Assembly (NCBI GenBank): GCA_027604705.1
Contig: JADHYV010000045.1
Location: forward strand, 62,001 to 126,000
Origin: Allomyces arbusculus
Lineage: Eukaryota > Blastocladiomycota > Blastocladiomycetes > Blastocladiales > Blastocladiaceae
Direction: 5' to 3'
DNA length: 64,000 nt
Below the pieces are notes generated by a model. The model saw only the letters and a list, made by a program, of their open reading frames with translations. It did not search any database and was not told the DNA's origin. Positions 54,846 through 64,000 of this stretch are shown piece after piece. Made by a program: the position numbers and the translations under genes. Position 1 is the stretch's first letter, and each line of letters begins with the position of its first letter.

Positions 54846-56166
54846 TCAGAGTCGCGCCAAGTCGACGACACCCAATAACACCCATCCGGCCGCGCCAGCA
54901 AACCAGGCATTCACGACACCGGCCATCCACTGTGCGTGCAAGTCCATTGCCGTCTCCCTCCCGACCATGGCAGCACCCCACCTTCTCTCGTCCTCTGCAA
55001 GTTCCAAATCCGTCCATCCACGCACAACCATGTCGCGCACACGCACCGCTGCCGCAGACCCGTCCCCACCACCGGCGGACGCAACACACCACCCACCATC
55101 AAACTCCCAGCAGTACGTCCAGTAATTGACGGCTGCGACGGCCACGGCCGCGGCAGCAACCGCATCGAGCGCGCGGTGCGGCGACTGGCGCGCGTGAATA
55201 GCGGCCGCGATGAGGGCCAGATTATACACGGCGAGTAAGAGCGCAGCCGTTTCGGGCTCCATGTCGGGGAGCGTCGCCCAGTAGAGCGCGTGGATCACGA
55301 ACGGGAGCAGGTGGAGAGGGTGTAGGACGGGCCACGTGTGTGGCAAGTGCCGCGCGAAATGTGTAAAGAGGAGTAGCGCGACGGCATGGTGTAGGGCCAT
55401 GGTCGGGAACGTGTGGATGATGGTCGTGCTGTGGTGAAGGAGGGTCATTTGGTAGCGGTCGGATGGGATCGTGCGTGGATCAGGGTTGAGAGAACACGGA
55501 CAAGGACAGCTCGGCCACATAGAGGATCGTGTGCGCGACGAGGTAGGCTGTGAATAGTTGGCGGGGCGCGACGTGCACACACCACGCGCACAACCATGGT
55601 CGAGGTTCTGCGGATGGCGCCGTGGTGGTCGGGATAGTGCGCGACGCGACAGACGGGCTGCGCGATCGCGCAAACGGCGTGCCCGGGAACATGCCGGGAA
55701 CCAGTGGCGGCACGTCCTGCTCAGTATCTGCGGCGTGCGTGATGATTGGCGGTGGTAGCTTTGGCCGTGTCGACTCGAGGATCGCGTCCTCGGGCGTGCG
55801 CGGCGGCGAGGCCGGTCCGTGATTGCGGATGAGCAGGGAGGCAAGGGCGCCGGAAATGGCCGACGCGACGACCGAGGACGCGCGCCGACGTCGAGGCGTA
55901 GCCGTGATCGTGTCGGCCGCGGAGAACGTGGTCGTCTGATTTGAAGTTGGAATCGCAGCTCGACTTAAGTTGACGGGCGGGAGAAGCGACACGCGGCGCG
56001 ATCGGCGACCCCGCATAATCTCGCCGTTCTGGTCCTTGTCATGGTGCAGGACCGGCAGCGGAAGCGGGAACTGGTGCTGGATCGCTGGGACGCGCGCGAC
56101 GAGGGCGATGGTGGTGCACGCGAGCGCGGCCCAATTGAAGGCAACGTGCAGGTCGGTCGAGAACAT
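54846..56166 (-). CDS. Multi-pass membrane protein, family unknown
   Basis: Exons 56166-55502 and 55428-54846 give 415 residues (73-base intron, donor GTCCGT). A first hydrophobic segment (FNWAALACTTIALVARVPAI) is followed by about 130 residues of basic, Ser/Thr/Pro-rich loop. Then come hydrophobic stretches LFTAYLVAHTILYVAELSF, MALHHAVALLLFTHFARHL, LHPLHLLPFVIHALYWATL, AALLLAVYNLALIAAAIHA, AVAAAAVAVAAVNYWTYCW and AGAAGWVLLGVVDLARL: about seven membrane spans in all. Several membrane His residues (HALYW, HH) are notable. The spliced junction ELSF/TTIIHTF keeps one helix continuous. No family was recognised; a TLC-like or other fungal membrane family is possible. An in-frame upstream start would add residues of doubtful quality. 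Confidence 0.72.
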
Positions 56167-57169
56167 GGCAACTTGCCGGGCACTTTGCGGCCAGCGGCAA
56201 GGAGTTGCGGTGACGACCGCTTGGTATAATTTGTGGCCGACGTCGACGTGGAGGACCCTCCCCGACCGCGACGAGGACGAGGGGTGGGCGAAGGGTGGGC
56301 GACGGGACGCGGACACGGCCAAGTCGATGACACGTGATCGCGTCGGTGCGGTGGAGCGGTTTCCTTCTGTGCCTGCTGCATCGGCGATGGCCGCGGCGCG
56401 GCGAAGGCCGCTTCCCGACTGCCTTCACCGCAGCGCTTGGCTCATCCGCGCGCCCGATGGTCGGGGCCGACGTGCGCGCGATGGGCACCGGGAAGGCCCG
56501 CGAGAGAGGACAGTTGGCGGCCGCGCCCCCGCGACCGGCGCACCTCCCCAGCTCTGCTCGGCTCGCGAACGAACGAACGAGAACAGCCAACTCGGCGACT
56601 TCCACCATCTGCACGTCGCCGTCGGTCGCGCGCGTGGATTCTGTTGCAGCTCTGTTTGTCGCGCGCCAGTGAGCCTGTCCACCGGGCCCCGATCGCGACA
56701 TCAACGTTCAGCGCGACGACGCTGCGACTCGTCGCGGCTACTGCGCTCTGGCCCAGGTACGCGCTGATCGGCGGCCGCATGCCACGCAAGCAGCGCGCGC
56801 GCGGAATGAACGGCGGTGCCAGCGACCGTCCAAGCGGCCCTGCCTGCCCATCCGCGCCGCAGATCCAGATCCACTTGTGTTCACCGGGTCTTGCATCCAT
56901 CCCTGTCGCAAACTGACCTGTTCAAATCTCAAAAAGCGCCGCCACGCGCTTCGTGACGTTGTTCATTGTCCTCCAGCTCGTTGCTGCCGCCGCCACTGCC
57001 ACCCCCACGCCCGCTGCGACTCGCACGGACCTGACGCTCCTTGCCGGCCGACGCGACGACGCTACGCGTCCTGCTCCTGTAGTCAACTTGCACCGGACCC
57101 GCGCAGGCCTTGCAGGCGCTCAACCCCATCCCCGCTCAGCATTCAGCACCGCGTCCGCGCGCGCCCATC
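56167..57169. other. Divergent 1-kb intergenic region
   Basis: About 1 kb between the membrane-protein start (56166, minus) and the G-alpha start (57170, plus). No ORF is convincing. A missing upstream exon of the G-alpha gene could lie here, but none starting Met-Gly-Cys was found. Confidence 0.4.
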
Positions 57170-58499
57170 ATGAAACGCGCATGCCTCATGTTCCGGTCGT
57201 GCATGGCCGACTCGAGCGCGATGCGGTCCCCCGCGCTCCCCGCCGCGCCGCTCTCTGTCGGCTCCTCGGATCCCGACGCGCAAGCGCGGCAGCGCAGCGC
57301 GCAACTCACGGCGCTCCTGCGCGACGACGCGCAATCGCGGCGCACCGACGTCAAGTGCCTCCTTCTCGGCGCCGGCGAGTCCGGCAAGTCGACGTTTCTC
57401 AAGCAAATGCAGCTGATTCACGGCGCCGGCTACTCGGCCGCCGAGCGCAACGCCTACCGGTCGGTCATCTATGCCAATGTCGTTCAGTCCATGTCGGTGA
57501 TCCTGCGCGCGCTCCCGACGCTCGGAATCGGCTTGGCCGACCCGCAATCGTGCGCACGCGACGCGCACTTGGTGGCCGCGCTTGCAAATGCGGGGAACGA
57601 CGCTTTGGGGAGCAGCGACTGTCTCCCGCCGACGATTGCGCGCGCCGTCGCTAACCTGTGGCGCGATGCGGGTGTGCAGGCCGCGTTCCGGCGCGCGAGC
57701 GAGTACCAGTTGAATGATTCGGCCGAGTACTTTTTCGTGCACCTCGACCGGCTCGCGACGCCCGGTTACGTTCCGTCCGACCAGGATATCTTGCGGTCGC
57801 GCGTCAAGACGACAGGGATTGCCGAGACGACGTTTCAGGTCAAGGGCGTGACCTACCGCATGTTTGATGTGGGCGGGCAAAAGTCGGAGCGGAAAAAGTG
57901 GATTCACTGCTTTGAAAATGTCACGGCTATATTGTTCATGGTCGCACTATCGGAGTACGACCAGCGGTTGATTGAAGACGACATGACGGTACGCACTTGG
58001 TGATTGGCGGATGGTGGACGGATTTGGTGCGACGGCAAATGCTCACGTCGTGTCCCAACTGGCCGGTAGAACCGGATGACCGAGGCGCTCAACCTTTTTG
58101 GCTCGATTTGCAACTCGCGGTGGTTTGTCGACACAGCCATTATCCTGTTCCTCAACAAGGTGCGCATCTTCTCCACCTGATTCCGTGCGGCCATCTCCAC
58201 GTCTGCTCACATCAACGACCCTCCCCGATCAGATCGACCTCTTCCGCGCCAAAGTGCTCACCTCCCCGATCCAACACGCGTTCCCAGACTTTTGGTCCGA
58301 CGCGACGACGCCCGACGCGCTCTTCCGCGACGGGTGCGCGTATTTCGTCACCAAATTCACCGACTTGAACCAGTCGCCGTCGAAAAAGATTTACGTGCAT
58401 TTCACGTGCGCAACTGACACGGAACAGATTCGGTTCGTCATGGCGGCCGTGGCCGATATCGTGCTGCGCAGGAACCTGGCCGCGGCCGGGTTATTGTGA
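57170..58499 (+). CDS. Heterotrimeric G-protein alpha subunit
   Basis: Exons 57170-57988, 58070-58159 and 58233-58499 give 391 residues (introns 81 and 73 bases). All G boxes are present: [12 protein letters not shown] (65-75), switch [13 protein letters not shown] with the catalytic Arg at 211, [12 protein letters not shown] (233-244) with the catalytic Gln, FLNKIDLF across the second junction, and TCATDT near the C-terminus. The helical domain between G1 and G2 has normal size, with a variable Ala/Asn/Gly insert near 135-150. The protein begins [16 protein letters not shown], about 30 residues longer than usual and without the Met-Gly myristoylation site; Cys5 and Cys11 could be palmitoylated. 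The C-terminus (AAAGLL) lacks the Cys found in Gi types. It should couple a GPCR to intracellular signalling. Confidence 0.95.
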
Positions 58500-59942
58500 C
58501 GCGGTGCTCGGGACGGACGTGCGCGGTGTGATCTCGATCCGTGGTCTGGGTGCAAGCATGCGTACGTACTGGTGCCGCGCGTCGATTTGGCCAACGCTTG
58601 TGCGCTGGCGCCGTGTCGCAACACGTGCTCAGCTCGGCGATTCGACACGTTGCTGCTGGACTGTCGACAGTCGGTGGTGCCAAACGCGGGATGACCGCAA
58701 TGGAGCTGCTGTTCACGCGTCGCGTCGCCCGTGTCATGGCGCCGCCATGTGCTGTGGTCCGCTTTTCTGTGGTGGGTTTCCGCTCCCTTGCACCACAGAG
58801 GGCGGGGCCCAAAATCCATTGTTTGTCGTCGTTTCTTGCTTTCAATTTTGTCTGAGATCCATTTTGACGTGGGGCGGGACTGTGCTGGATCACGTCTGTT
58901 GCACCCCAAAATTTGCCATCTGTTGATTGCGACGTGGTCGTTCCACATTTGGCGCACGGGCAAGCTTGGTATTATCCTTTTGAGTCTTCCCCCTCCACCA
59001 GTCCTACGTCAGAATGTGGTCGTGCCGACGAAACTACTTACTGAGCGCTCCTCTGTCACCGAATGTTGACCAAATGCAGAGCTGTGACTTCTGTTCGAGG
59101 TGGTCACAGGCCAAAAGCAAATGATGAACCCCAAAAATAAATTTCAAGAATGATCACACCCTTGCGACGCCATACCTATTTATGCCAACGTCTCATTAAT
59201 CCCGCAGCTGTGGATCAAGCAGGCGGCCTTCTTGATCAGCCTGGTTGTGACACAATCGCAGCTGGCCGGGGACAACTGTGACCCCATGCTTGTTGTTGAT
59301 GACGCTCGATGCCAACCCTTTCACCGATGATGATGTTCCCACCCACCACGATGAAAGTGACGGCCCGAGCCCTTCACTAAGACGAATTCAAACATGCACG
59401 ACGACGATCCGCTGGCACCCCGCCTCCCCCGGCCATGCGGGCAACGTCGAATATGCACGCTCCACACGCAGATGGCAGAAAACGCGCACATGCCCTAGCC
59501 GAATCACGAACAGACTGCCTCTGCCACCACAGCAAACCGCCATGGCCCTCGAAATCATTTTACGCCCAATTGCCGACACCCACGACACCCTCGACGACTC
59601 CAAATGACGCACGCACCATACAACGCCCAGCTCCACTTGCTGCCGACCGAAAAACGGTCCACCTTGCTGTGCTCGCAGGCATGCAACACTCCTCCCGACG
59701 ATCCTGCCGACCATGTGCTCCACCAGGGACAGCCAACGGACCGCACGCGCACACGCCATCCGTTACAGTAGTGTGCGCCTTATGACTACTGCCTCCACCA
59801 CTTGATTTTAGGTGCGGGTCCGTGATTTGGTTGCAGTCGGCTGCGGTTGGTGGTGGAGAAAGATTGGGAAGACATAACTTTGAGAGTAAATGGGAGGTGA
59901 AGCGACAAAATGGCGGCTCAAGCACGAAACGGACAGAACAAG
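58500..59942. other. 1.4-kb intergenic region
   Basis: Downstream of G-alpha the sequence is lower in GC and has no ORF with protein-like composition or domains. Nothing specific seen. Confidence 0.5.
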
Positions 59943-60511
59943 CTATTCAATTATTGTCAGGAACCACATGGTGCACACCGCGCAGATACTTCTGGAAACA
60001 AGGCGGTTTGCGCCGAAAATAGCGCGACACTTGGTTGCTGCCGTCACATCATACTCAAGTTTCTGCTCAAGCTTGTAGAGGTGCATTTGAACCGACACGC
60101 ATTGCAAGAGCGCACACATGATGTTGAGCAGCTGCAGCACCCACAGACCGTTTAGTGGGGCGAATACGCGCGCTGGCAGCCGGGTCTTGGTCAGGACGCG
60201 AATTAGCTCAGGCAAGAAATGGAAGCACAGCCAACAATCCCATGGCTTGAGCTTGTCTGCAAGATCAAATGGGACATGGCAGTGGATGCAAAAGTGAGGA
60301 TCAATCACAAGGTACAGGTGTGGGGCCAGGGCCTGATCTCCTTCCTCCATTTCCTTGGCGCTTGAGTTGGAATTGTCGACCTTGGCCATATCTGAGCTGC
60401 TGTAACACCTGCTTGAAGGGCAGCAGCAAGAGCGACAACAGGGGCATGCTGCACTTTTGCAAGCTGTGTGACTGCTTGCATCTCTTCGGATTTTTCAGGG
60501 TTGCGGTCCAT
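59943..60511 (-). pseudogene. Unrecognised Cys-rich ORF pair, probably a relic
   Basis: Two minus-strand ORFs overlap in different frames. The one from 60511 begins MDRNPEKSEEMQAVTQLAKV and is helical for 40 residues. The one from 60389 (148 residues) continues with DNSNSSAKEMEEGDQALAPH, then HFCIHCHVPF...WDCWLCFHFL, a C-x2-C...C-x2-C pattern that could bind zinc, and hydrophobic helices (LWVLQLLNIMCALLQCVSVQ). No intron joins the two frames, so one frame change is implied. Similar Cys spacing appears in the ORF pair at 24992-25590, suggesting a lineage family. No function can be assigned. Confidence 0.35.
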
Positions 60512-60768
60512 TGTTGATGGCCAGGAGTGTTAAAAGTGTTGGTGGGCATCAACCAGCAAAAGGCGCAAGAGGGAACCAACGTTTAACTTGTGAGTTGGTC
60601 AGGTTATGACAAAGGTACATCAGGGAAGGCTGGTGGTCTTCAGCTTGGCAACCCTCAACTGATTTGCTGAGAGCAAATGTGGCTTGGCCAGTAGGGAGTG
60701 AACGGCGACCAAAAAAGCAGCATGTTGTCTATCCTAACGTTCGCACTTGGAAAAAACTCATCTGCGTA

Positions 60769-61959
60769 TCAAGTGTTGATTTGTTTTTGGTGCTCTGCGT
60801 GGCAGAAGTGAGGACTACCGCAGCCGCGGATTGAACGCGGGACCTTCTGTTTACAAGACGCAACGTGCGGATGCCGGATCGTCGTGTCGGCGAGTGGCTG
60901 CATATCCAAGCTATCCGCTGCGGGTGGCGGACCGACTGGGAACGGGTTCTTGGTCAGCACGTCCACCCAGCCACGGAAGCTTGTGTCCATGACGCGCTGC
61001 CCGTATTCAACGACATGATCGCGTTCGGCTTCCTCGACCGCCTTGTTCGAGTGATTCCACTCGCCCTCCTCAACCAGAGCGCCAATGCGATTACGCTTGG
61101 CTTCCTTGATCGCCTCGTCGACTTGCTCACGCGAGCCCTCCTCCATCAGTGCGTCGACCTCCCCAGCCGGCGTTTCAACGCGGTTGCGCACGTCCTCCTC
61201 AATCAACGCGTCGACGTGGTTGTGCAGCTCCTCCATGTGCTCGATCAGCATATCAATGTGCTTGTGGGCGGCCTTGTCGCGCAGCACATTAACCCGCTCG
61301 CGCAGCGCGTTCATGTACAGACGCATTGCGTCGATGTGCTTGCGGGCGGCCTACCCGTGCAGCACATTAATACGCCCGCGCACCGCGTTCAGCTCATTCA
61401 GCCCGTCGATGTAATCCCGTGCGGCCTCCTTGACCACCACGTCAACGTGATCCCGCTTGGCCCCCTCGACCACTGTGTCGACGTCTTCACACTCTTCATG
61501 GTCTTGGGCGCAATCATGGTCATTGGGATTACCACGTGGCACGTTGCAGGCAGGCTCATCAATCAGGAACTCGCAGTCCCCTTCAGCGTCGTTGTTTTCA
61601 GGGCGCACTTGCATGACAGGCTCACGAGCGGGGCCGGGACTGCAGAGGTTAGGAGTCGCGAGATCTGGCGATGTGTCGATTGAAACGTGGACGTCGGGAG
61701 GGATCTTGATCGGTCACACATCAGCATGCTGGCAGATATCCTTTGCGGCTGCCTAAACTTGCTCAGCACCCGCAAGTCGGCACTCATGCACAAATCGCTT
61801 GGCAAGAAACTGGTCCCCGCCGCTGCGACAAACCGCTTCGATTATCGGCAACATTTCCCTTTCAACCTCAGCCGCTCACAACGTCCTGGACGACTGTTGC
61901 GTGCAGCCAGTGAGTGGCCCAAGTGCATCCAGCTGAGCAACTGTAAGTGCAAATGACAT
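60769..61959 (-). pseudogene. Repeat protein gene interrupted by two in-frame stops
   Basis: Exons 61959-61759 and 61704-60769 join through a 54-base intron (donor GTTTAG, GTGAC branch, CAAG acceptor). The frame begins MSFALTVAQLDALGPLTGCT and then meets TGA at 61876-61878. It resumes with EVEREMLPIIEAVCR. Exon 2 holds a run of degenerate Asp/Glu-rich repeats of roughly 14 residues (HVDVVVKEAARDYID, HVDALIEEDVRNRV, QVDEAIKEAKRNRIGALVEE). A TAG at 61351-61353 sits exactly where the neighbouring repeat copy has a sense codon (RINVLHG-stop-AARKHID against RVNVLRDKAAHKHID). The frame otherwise stays open to 60769 and finally runs into tRNA-like sequence. Either a recently disabled gene or stop read-through; no family recognised. 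Confidence 0.5.
60816..60890 (-). other. Partial tRNA-Thr(TGT)-like remnant
   Basis: On the minus strand the 3' half is tRNA-like: a CTTGTAA anticodon loop (TGT), then a perfect T-arm CCGCG-TTCAATC-CGCGG followed by CTGCGGT. The 5' half does not provide the matching acceptor strand or a D-arm, so it is probably a truncated tRNA or a tRNA-derived fragment. It overlaps the end of the interrupted repeat gene's frame. Confidence 0.4.
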
Positions 61960-62172
61960 CCTAACCCAACGCGGCTGGGTGGAGAGCGTTGCACGCTCTA
62001 TTGTCGTAGCATGTAGTGAAAATCAGATCAGGACGTTTGCTCTCTGCTGCTCACTTTACGAGAGCGGAACAGGCTTAGACTCAAACCACGAATTGCAAAG
62101 AAAAAAAATGCATTTCTGTCGCATCCAACCAAAGAGAGAACACCAAACGCGAAGAATCAAACCGGATCGCAA

Positions 62173-64000
62173 TCAAAGATCGACGACGCCAACCGGGTTA
62201 CCAACACCATCGAATCGGAGCGCATCATGATAGGTCGCACTGAGATCCATTGCCGTTTTCATAGCCAAGACCCAGTTTTCACTCTGGTCAGCCCCAATAC
62301 AGACCATCTCTAACAACTTCATCCTCTTCCCTTCGTGCTTGTCATCACCAAGACCCACTCCAGTCCCAAACAGACGCGCCAATCGTGGAACAATCCAACG
62401 CAGGTTCGCGGACGCGTCCAAGTGCCTCACCATCACTTCCCGTGTTTCACAGTGCTTGAGGCCGAATGGACCCGCTTGGCACACGAGCGACACACTCGCT
62501 GGGCCCATCAACACGTACAAGTGTGCCAAGAAGGTAGCCTGCGTGTAGCGTTTGCGGCGCATCTTGCCAAAGTAGTCGGCCACGCCGGCAAACGCGACCG
62601 GGTCGAGTTCCTCGGCAACTTTGAACAGGTTCTCCTTGAGGCCCACGCCAGCACATCCCAACGCGTCCTCGCTTCGTGATCCGAGCAGCACCATTTGCAG
62701 GATCTCGCTCGGCGTCAACTTGCGCTGACACTTTTTTGCATTGCTCCGGATGCGTTTGTGGTACCACTTCACGTCGTTGAGCTCGAAATTGATGAGTCTC
62801 CTGAATTAGCGCAAGTATCGGTCAGAAAACGATGTACCAAAAGACCTGCGTCAAGGAATCCATCAAGGCGGGGGGTACGCACTCTGCAAAACGCAACAAA
62901 AACAAGAAATCGGCTGTAATCACGGTCCGGTTTGCCAAACGAGTTGCAGCTCGACCTTTTTGCACGGTTTCGGAGCAATGGCCAATCAGTTCGGACAGCG
63001 ACGTGGACGTGGAAAATGCGGCAAGCAACGAGTCGAGCTGCTCTGACGGGACAACGTCCTTGGACTCGAGATACTCCTTGACAATCAGCGGGAAGAGTGA
63101 CGGCTCAAGTGCCCAGTCCACGAGCTGTTGCCAGTGATCCCAATCAGCGGGTGAGTGATCCAAGCACCATTTCAGTCGACGGCCGGGTTGCTGAAGACGT
63201 ACAAGAACGGGTCGACTATGGTGTGTCGGCTCATGCGACACGGCTTGTGGATCCACACGAGCCCGCTTCGGTGCCGGACCGAGTTGGTCAGCATCGTCAC
63301 GATCTTCCTCACATTCGCGATCGCGATAGCCGTGAGAGACGAGCAGCGGCGTGGGTGAACGGGACGAGGAATGGTCAAAGTCGAGCTGGAAAAATGGTGT
63401 TGGCGTCGACGAGCCCGCGTGCGGCGACAGCGGCTGCATCACGTCACAGTCCACAACCAGCTCCAAGCCCGCGCGCGGCGGCAGCGGTGCAGGCGCCGAG
63501 ATTAATTCCTCGGCTTCATCAAGAGCGTCCTCCAATTCGGAGAGCAGGCTTGAGTCATCGTTGTCAGACTCAGCCGTGTCATCGTCGTCACTGCACGTCG
63601 CACTGGCCTGCACCGTGTCGCTGCACGTCACGCCGGCCTGCGCATACAGTGACGCTGTAGCCCCCTGCGACGACGACTGGTTGATCACCTTGACAATCTG
63701 TTGTGCATTCACGCCATCCGTGGAATCGACGAGGGCGTGGTTCACAACGACGGGGTCGATCACAGTCGTAACCATGGGCGCGGCTGAAATCGAAGCAGTT
63801 GGTGGTGCGGGCTGCGTCGGGAAGAGGGCCAAGCCACGCAAAATGCTGCGCGTGAGAAACATATGATCGAATCGAGCGAGCTGCATCACGATCTTGTCGA
63901 GGAGGTCGTCGATAAGCTTCCCGAGGGCTGGATGGCTGTGGAACTCGGCCCAGCGGTCCAGTTGCCGCGCGACCACGGCCACGGCGTCGTCCATGTCGAG
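62173..64000 (-). CDS. Unrecognised protein, N-terminus cut by the right window edge
   Basis: The frame is open from the right edge (ATG at 63994, possibly not the true start) to 62838. A 37-base intron (donor GTACAT, CTGAC branch, CAG acceptor) leads to 62800-62173 with a TGA stop; about 600 residues are visible. The first part is helical (VAVVARQLDRWAEFHSHP, LIDDLLDKIVMQLARFDHMF), followed by an acidic disordered region. Then comes an ordered domain: LKWCLDHSPADWDHWQQLVD, SLFPLIVKEYLESKDVVPS and, over the junction, VFWRLINFELNDVKWYHKRI. It ends with several helices (YTQATFLAHLYVLMGPASVS). No motif was recognised. A lineage-specific family or part of a mobile element cannot be excluded. GC is below that of the conserved genes. 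Confidence 0.6.

Noticed and set aside
60865-61683. 272-residue plus-strand ORF rich in LLxQxVxV repeats
   Set aside because: It is the antisense image of the minus-strand Asp/Glu repeat gene, whose composition and intron are better supported.

Overview
The window is GC-rich eukaryotic nuclear DNA. It carries short introns (mostly 57-91 bases) with GTACGT/GTCCGT-like donors, a CTGAC-like branch motif close to the acceptor, and TAG/CAG acceptors. Genes are compact, many are arranged head to head, and TAA, TAG and TGA are all used as stops. The gene content points to a zoosporic (flagellated) fungus. A WOPR (Gti1/Pac2) transcription factor and an NBR1-type autophagy receptor fit Opisthokonta/Fungi. 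FAM227, a RAB23-like GTPase and an LRR-IQ coiled-coil protein are types usually found in ciliated or flagellated organisms. Blastocladiomycota or a chytrid would fit; this is inference.

1-18 kb: a long disordered protein truncated by the left edge; a divergent coiled-coil, possibly shugoshin-like gene; a probable mitochondrial RanBP2-type zinc-finger protein; tRNA-Arg(TCT); a REXO4-like exonuclease; the WOPR factor; a Ste20/PAK-like kinase with a CRIB-like motif and tandem TVVVH repeats; and a FAM227 protein.

18-35 kb: the NBR1-like receptor (PB1-like, two ZZ fingers, FW domain); a gene-poor 3.2-kb stretch with eroded ORFs; then APC1 and haspin kinase head to head, two mitotic genes sharing one short promoter region.

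35-51 kb: an LRR-IQ protein of about ten exons, mitochondrial SUV3 helicase, thiamine pyrophosphokinase, RAB23-like GTPase, a secretory one-cysteine thioredoxin-fold protein, PER1/PGAP3-like GPI-remodelling protein, and complex I subunit NDUFA5.

51-64 kb: an unrecognised 854-residue protein, a multi-pass membrane protein and a G-protein alpha subunit. The last 5.5 kb is lower in GC and poorer in recognisable genes. It holds overlapping relic ORFs, a repeat gene interrupted by two in-frame stops, a tRNA-Thr-like remnant and an unrecognised gene cut by the right edge.

Most genes are housekeeping or cell-biology genes with independent roles (mitosis, mitochondria, secretory pathway, signalling, flagellum). 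I found no operon, CRISPR array, clear transposon or viral element. All exon structures were read by eye from splice motifs and frame continuity, without transcripts or homology searches.
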